64,000 bases of DNA from Roseovarius nitratireducens (lineage in GTDB: Bacteria; Pseudomonadota; Alphaproteobacteria; Rhodobacterales; Rhodobacteraceae), in NCBI RefSeq assembly GCF_002925845.1, contig NZ_PDNI01000055.1, forward strand, positions 1-64,000, read 5' to 3'. The notes under the pieces were generated by a model, which worked only from the letters and a program-made list of their open reading frames with translations, was not told where the DNA came from and ran no database searches. Within the stretch, counting starts at the first letter, position 1. Every line of letters begins with the position of its first letter. The translations under genes and the position numbers were made by a program. Shown here in pieces: positions 61,952 to 64,000 of the stretch.

Positions 61952-64000
61952 TCACGATCCGTCCGGGGACGACGATGACCTTCTTGGGCGCCGCCCCCTC
62001 CAGCGCCCTTTGCACAGCATCATGCGCCAGCGCCGCCTTTTCAACCTCGGATTTGTCCATGTCGCGGGGCACCGCGATCTCGGCCCGGCGCTTGCCGTTG
62101 ATCTGGATGGGCAGCGTCACCGTGTCGTCGATCAGCATGGCCGGGTCGGCCTCGGGCCAGGCGGCGGTCGCCACCAGCCCCTTGCCGCCCAGCATGGACC
62201 ACACGTCTTCGGCGAGGTGCGGAGTCATCGGCGACATGAGCTGCGCCAGCGTCAGCGCCGCCTGCCGCTTCGCCGCCTGCCCGGCCTGCGATTTCGCCAG
62301 CGTGCCGGTAAAGGCATAAAGCCGCGCGATGGCCGCGTTGAAGCCGAAGGATTCCACGCCCTTGGTGACCTCGTCGATGGTCTTGTGCATCTCGCGCAGG
62401 AGCGCGGTATCGGCCTCGGGGGCCGGGTCCGTGGGGGTCTCTGCGATCTCAGACGCAATGCGCCAGACACGGCTCAGATGGCGATGCGCGGCCTCGGCCC
62501 CCGAGGCGGTCCATTCCACGTCACGCTCGGGCGGGCTGTCCGACAGCACGAACCAGCGCGCGGTATCGGCCCCGTATTGCGCGATGATGGTCGACGGATC
62601 GACCACGTTCTTCTTGGATTTGGACATCTTGGCGGAGGGGATGATCTCGACCTCGGTGCCATCGGCGAGGCGACCGTCGCTCACCTCTTCGGGCAGGTGA
62701 TAGACGGGGCGGCCGCGCGCATCGCGGGTCTGGTAGATCTCGTGCGTCACCATCCCCTGCGTAAACAGCGCATCGAACGGCTCGATGGCACTCGCCGGAA
62801 GGTGCCCGCAGATATGCATCGCCCGGGCGAAGAAGCGGGAATACAGCAAGTGCAGGATCGCGTGCTCGATGCCGCCGATATACTGGTCCACGTTCATCCA
62901 GTACTCGGCCTCGGCCATATCCGTGGGTGTCGTCGCACGGGGCGCGGTGAAACGGGCATAATACCAGCTCGAATCGACAAACGTATCCATCGTGTCGGTC
63001 TCGCGCCGCGCAGGTGCGCCGCAGGCGGGGCAGGCGCATTTCGCCCATGTCGGGTGCCGGTCGAGCGGGTTGCCGGGGATGGAGAAGTCAATCGGCGTGC
63101 CGCCCTCGTCATAGGGCAGTTGCACGGGCAGGTTCTCTTTCTTTTCCGGCACCACGCCGCAGGTATCGCAATGCACCACGGGGATCGGGCAGCCCCAGTA
63201 ACGCTGCCGCGAGAGGCCCCAGTCACGCAGCCGGTACTTGACCTGCGCGGTGCCCAGGCCCTGCGCCTCGAACCAGTCGATGGTGGCGTCGATCCCCTCC
63301 TGGCTTGTCACCTCGCCCACGCCCGCGAAATGGTCGATATAGACCACCTTCTCGGACTTGGCAGGCACCAGCGCCTCGGTCCCGACCTCGCGCTCGTCGC
63401 CCGGCATGTAGAACGCGTTGCGCACCTCCAGCCCGTATTTGCGCGCGAAATCCAGATCGCGCTGGTCATGCGCCGGACAGCCAAACACCGCGCCCGTGCC
63501 GTAATCCATCATGACGAAATTGCCGACCCACACCGGCAATTCACGATCCGGCCAGACCGGGTGACGCACCGTGATGCCGGTGTCGATCCCCTTCTTCTCG
63601 GCCTTCTCCATCGCCGCCTCGGTGGTGTCCATCTTGCGCGTCTCGGCAACGAAGTTGGCCAGCTCCGGGTTGGTCTCGGCCAGCGCGCGCGAGACCGGAT
63701 GCTCTGGCGAGATGGCGATAAAGCTCGCACCGCGCATGGTGTCGGGACGGGTCGAATAGCACAGGATCGGATCGCCGCCATCGGTGCGATGGAACGGAAT
63801 CTCGATCCCGCGCGAGCGCCCGATCCAGTTCTCCTGCATGGTGCGGACCTTGGCGGGCCAGTCGTCGAGCCTGTCCAGCGCCTCGAGCAATTCCCCCGCG
63901 AAATCCGAGATGCGAAAGAACCATTGCGTGAGTTCGCGCCGCTCGACCTCGGCCCCCGAGCGCCAGCCACGCCCGTTCTCCACCTGCTCGTTGGCGAGCA
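61938..64000 (-). CDS. leuS: Leucyl-tRNA synthetase, 5'-truncated by the window edge
   Basis: Class-I synthetase charging tRNA-Leu. Only the last 687 codons lie in the window; the first base codons continue past 64000, where the reading frame is LANEQVENG. The CP1 editing domain shows [12 protein letters not shown], the central part [17 protein letters not shown] with a zinc-type CDTCGVV, and the catalytic [12 protein letters not shown] loop is present. The C-terminus ends GRIVNVVI. The N-terminal HIGH motif is outside. Confidence 0.96.
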   Translation of the reverse strand, partial: LANEQVENGRGWRSGAEVERRELTQWFFRISDFAGELLEALDRLDDWPAKVRTMQENWIGRSRGIEIPFHRTDGGDPILCYSTRPDTMRGASFIAISPEHPVSRALAETNPELANFVAETRKMDTTEAAMEKAEKKGIDTGITVRHPVWPDRELPVWVGNFVMMDYGTGAVFGCPAHDQRDLDFARKYGLEVRNAFYMPGDEREVGTEALVPAKSEKVVYIDHFAGVGEVTSQEGIDATIDWFEAQGLGTAQVKYRLRDWGLSRQRYWGCPIPVVHCDTCGVVPEKKENLPVQLPYDEGGTPIDFSIPGNPLDRHPTWAKCACPACGAPARRETDTMDTFVDSSWYYARFTAPRATTPTDMAEAEYWMNVDQYIGGIEHAILHLLYSRFFARAMHICGHLPASAIEPFDALFTQGMVTHEIYQTRDARGRPVYHLPEEVSDGRLADGTEVEIIPSAKMSKSKKNVVDPSTIIAQYGADTARWFVLSDSPPERDVEWTASGAEAAHRHLSRVWRIASEIAETPTDPAPEADTALLREMHKTIDEVTKGVESFGFNAAIARLYAFTGTLAKSQAGQAAKRQAALTLAQLMSPMTPHLAEDVWSMLGGKGLVATAAWPEADPAMLIDDTVTLPIQINGKRRAEIAVPRDMDKSEVEKAALAHDAVQRALEGAAPKKVIVVPGRIVNVVI

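Overview
The window reads as a chromosomal segment of a high-GC alphaproteobacterium of the Rhodobacterales, most likely the Roseobacter group. The grounds are the tuf-rpsJ-rplC-rplD-rplW-rplB-rpsS-rplV-rpsC-rplP order, the Ala/Glu-rich tail on ribosomal protein L3, a GAAC-N7-GAAC LexA box of the alphaproteobacterial type, a methanethiol-oxidase (SBP56) gene, a TRAP transporter set and many CoA-ester enzymes. No rRNA, tRNA, CRISPR array, insertion sequence or prophage was seen. Almost all sequence is coding and gene spacing is tight.

Layout. 1-6.2 kb: tuf plus the first part of the S10 ribosomal operon, closed by a strong terminator directly after rplP; rpmC and the spc genes do not follow. 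6.2-12.3 kb: secreted lambda-lysozyme-like protein, a 2OG-Fe(II)-oxygenase-like protein, an EamA exporter, aroC, a Tat-exported solute-binding protein without its transporter, and an FMN reductase. 12.4-18.4 kb: a TPP enzyme, moaE-moaD-pgsA, and a TetR-controlled operon (AMP-binding CoA ligase, enoyl-CoA hydratase) with a clear operator palindrome. 18.4-31 kb: uvrC, pteridine-reductase-like SDR, CaCA antiporter, a tiny zinc-ribbon membrane protein, S49 protease, ABC-2 exporter, SGNH hydrolase, CoxG-like protein, CaiB/BaiF CoA-transferase, NYN-LOTUS protein, YghU and CysK. 31-36.4 kb: SOS-controlled imuB without imuA/dnaE2, DUF2794, pyrD, DUF952, cmk, DUF4168 and pentapeptide proteins. 36.4-44.4 kb: tupBCA tungstate importer, a divergent CoA-transferase / acyl-CoA dehydrogenase / hydratase cluster, and an ArsR-permease-transglutaminase operon. 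44.5-50.2 kb: TRAP transporter (dctP-dctQ-dctM), MarR-type regulator, BASS-like transporter, MFS transporter. 50.2-53.3 kb: VOC protein, and a divergent FAD oxidoreductase / MnmD pair that together resemble a split MnmC. 53.3-64 kb: rpsA, mtoX-like gene with a His-rich membrane partner, HNH protein, flavoprotein, GST, and holA-lptE-leuS (leuS runs off the right edge).

The most interesting non-coding signal is a family of about 170-nt intergenic elements, with four copies (27741-27912, 33077-33243, 53363-53541, 60055-60224) and one possible remnant. Each has an inner terminal stem of 18-22 bp, an internal hairpin, an AT-richer centre and, in at least one copy, an outer inverted repeat. Stem sequences differ between copies but stay complementary. 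In the long stem, six of the seven departures from Watson-Crick pairing are G-U in one orientation only, which points to selection on an RNA fold rather than to a simple DNA repeat. A second, smaller palindromic repeat occurs twice inside and at the end of the S10 operon.
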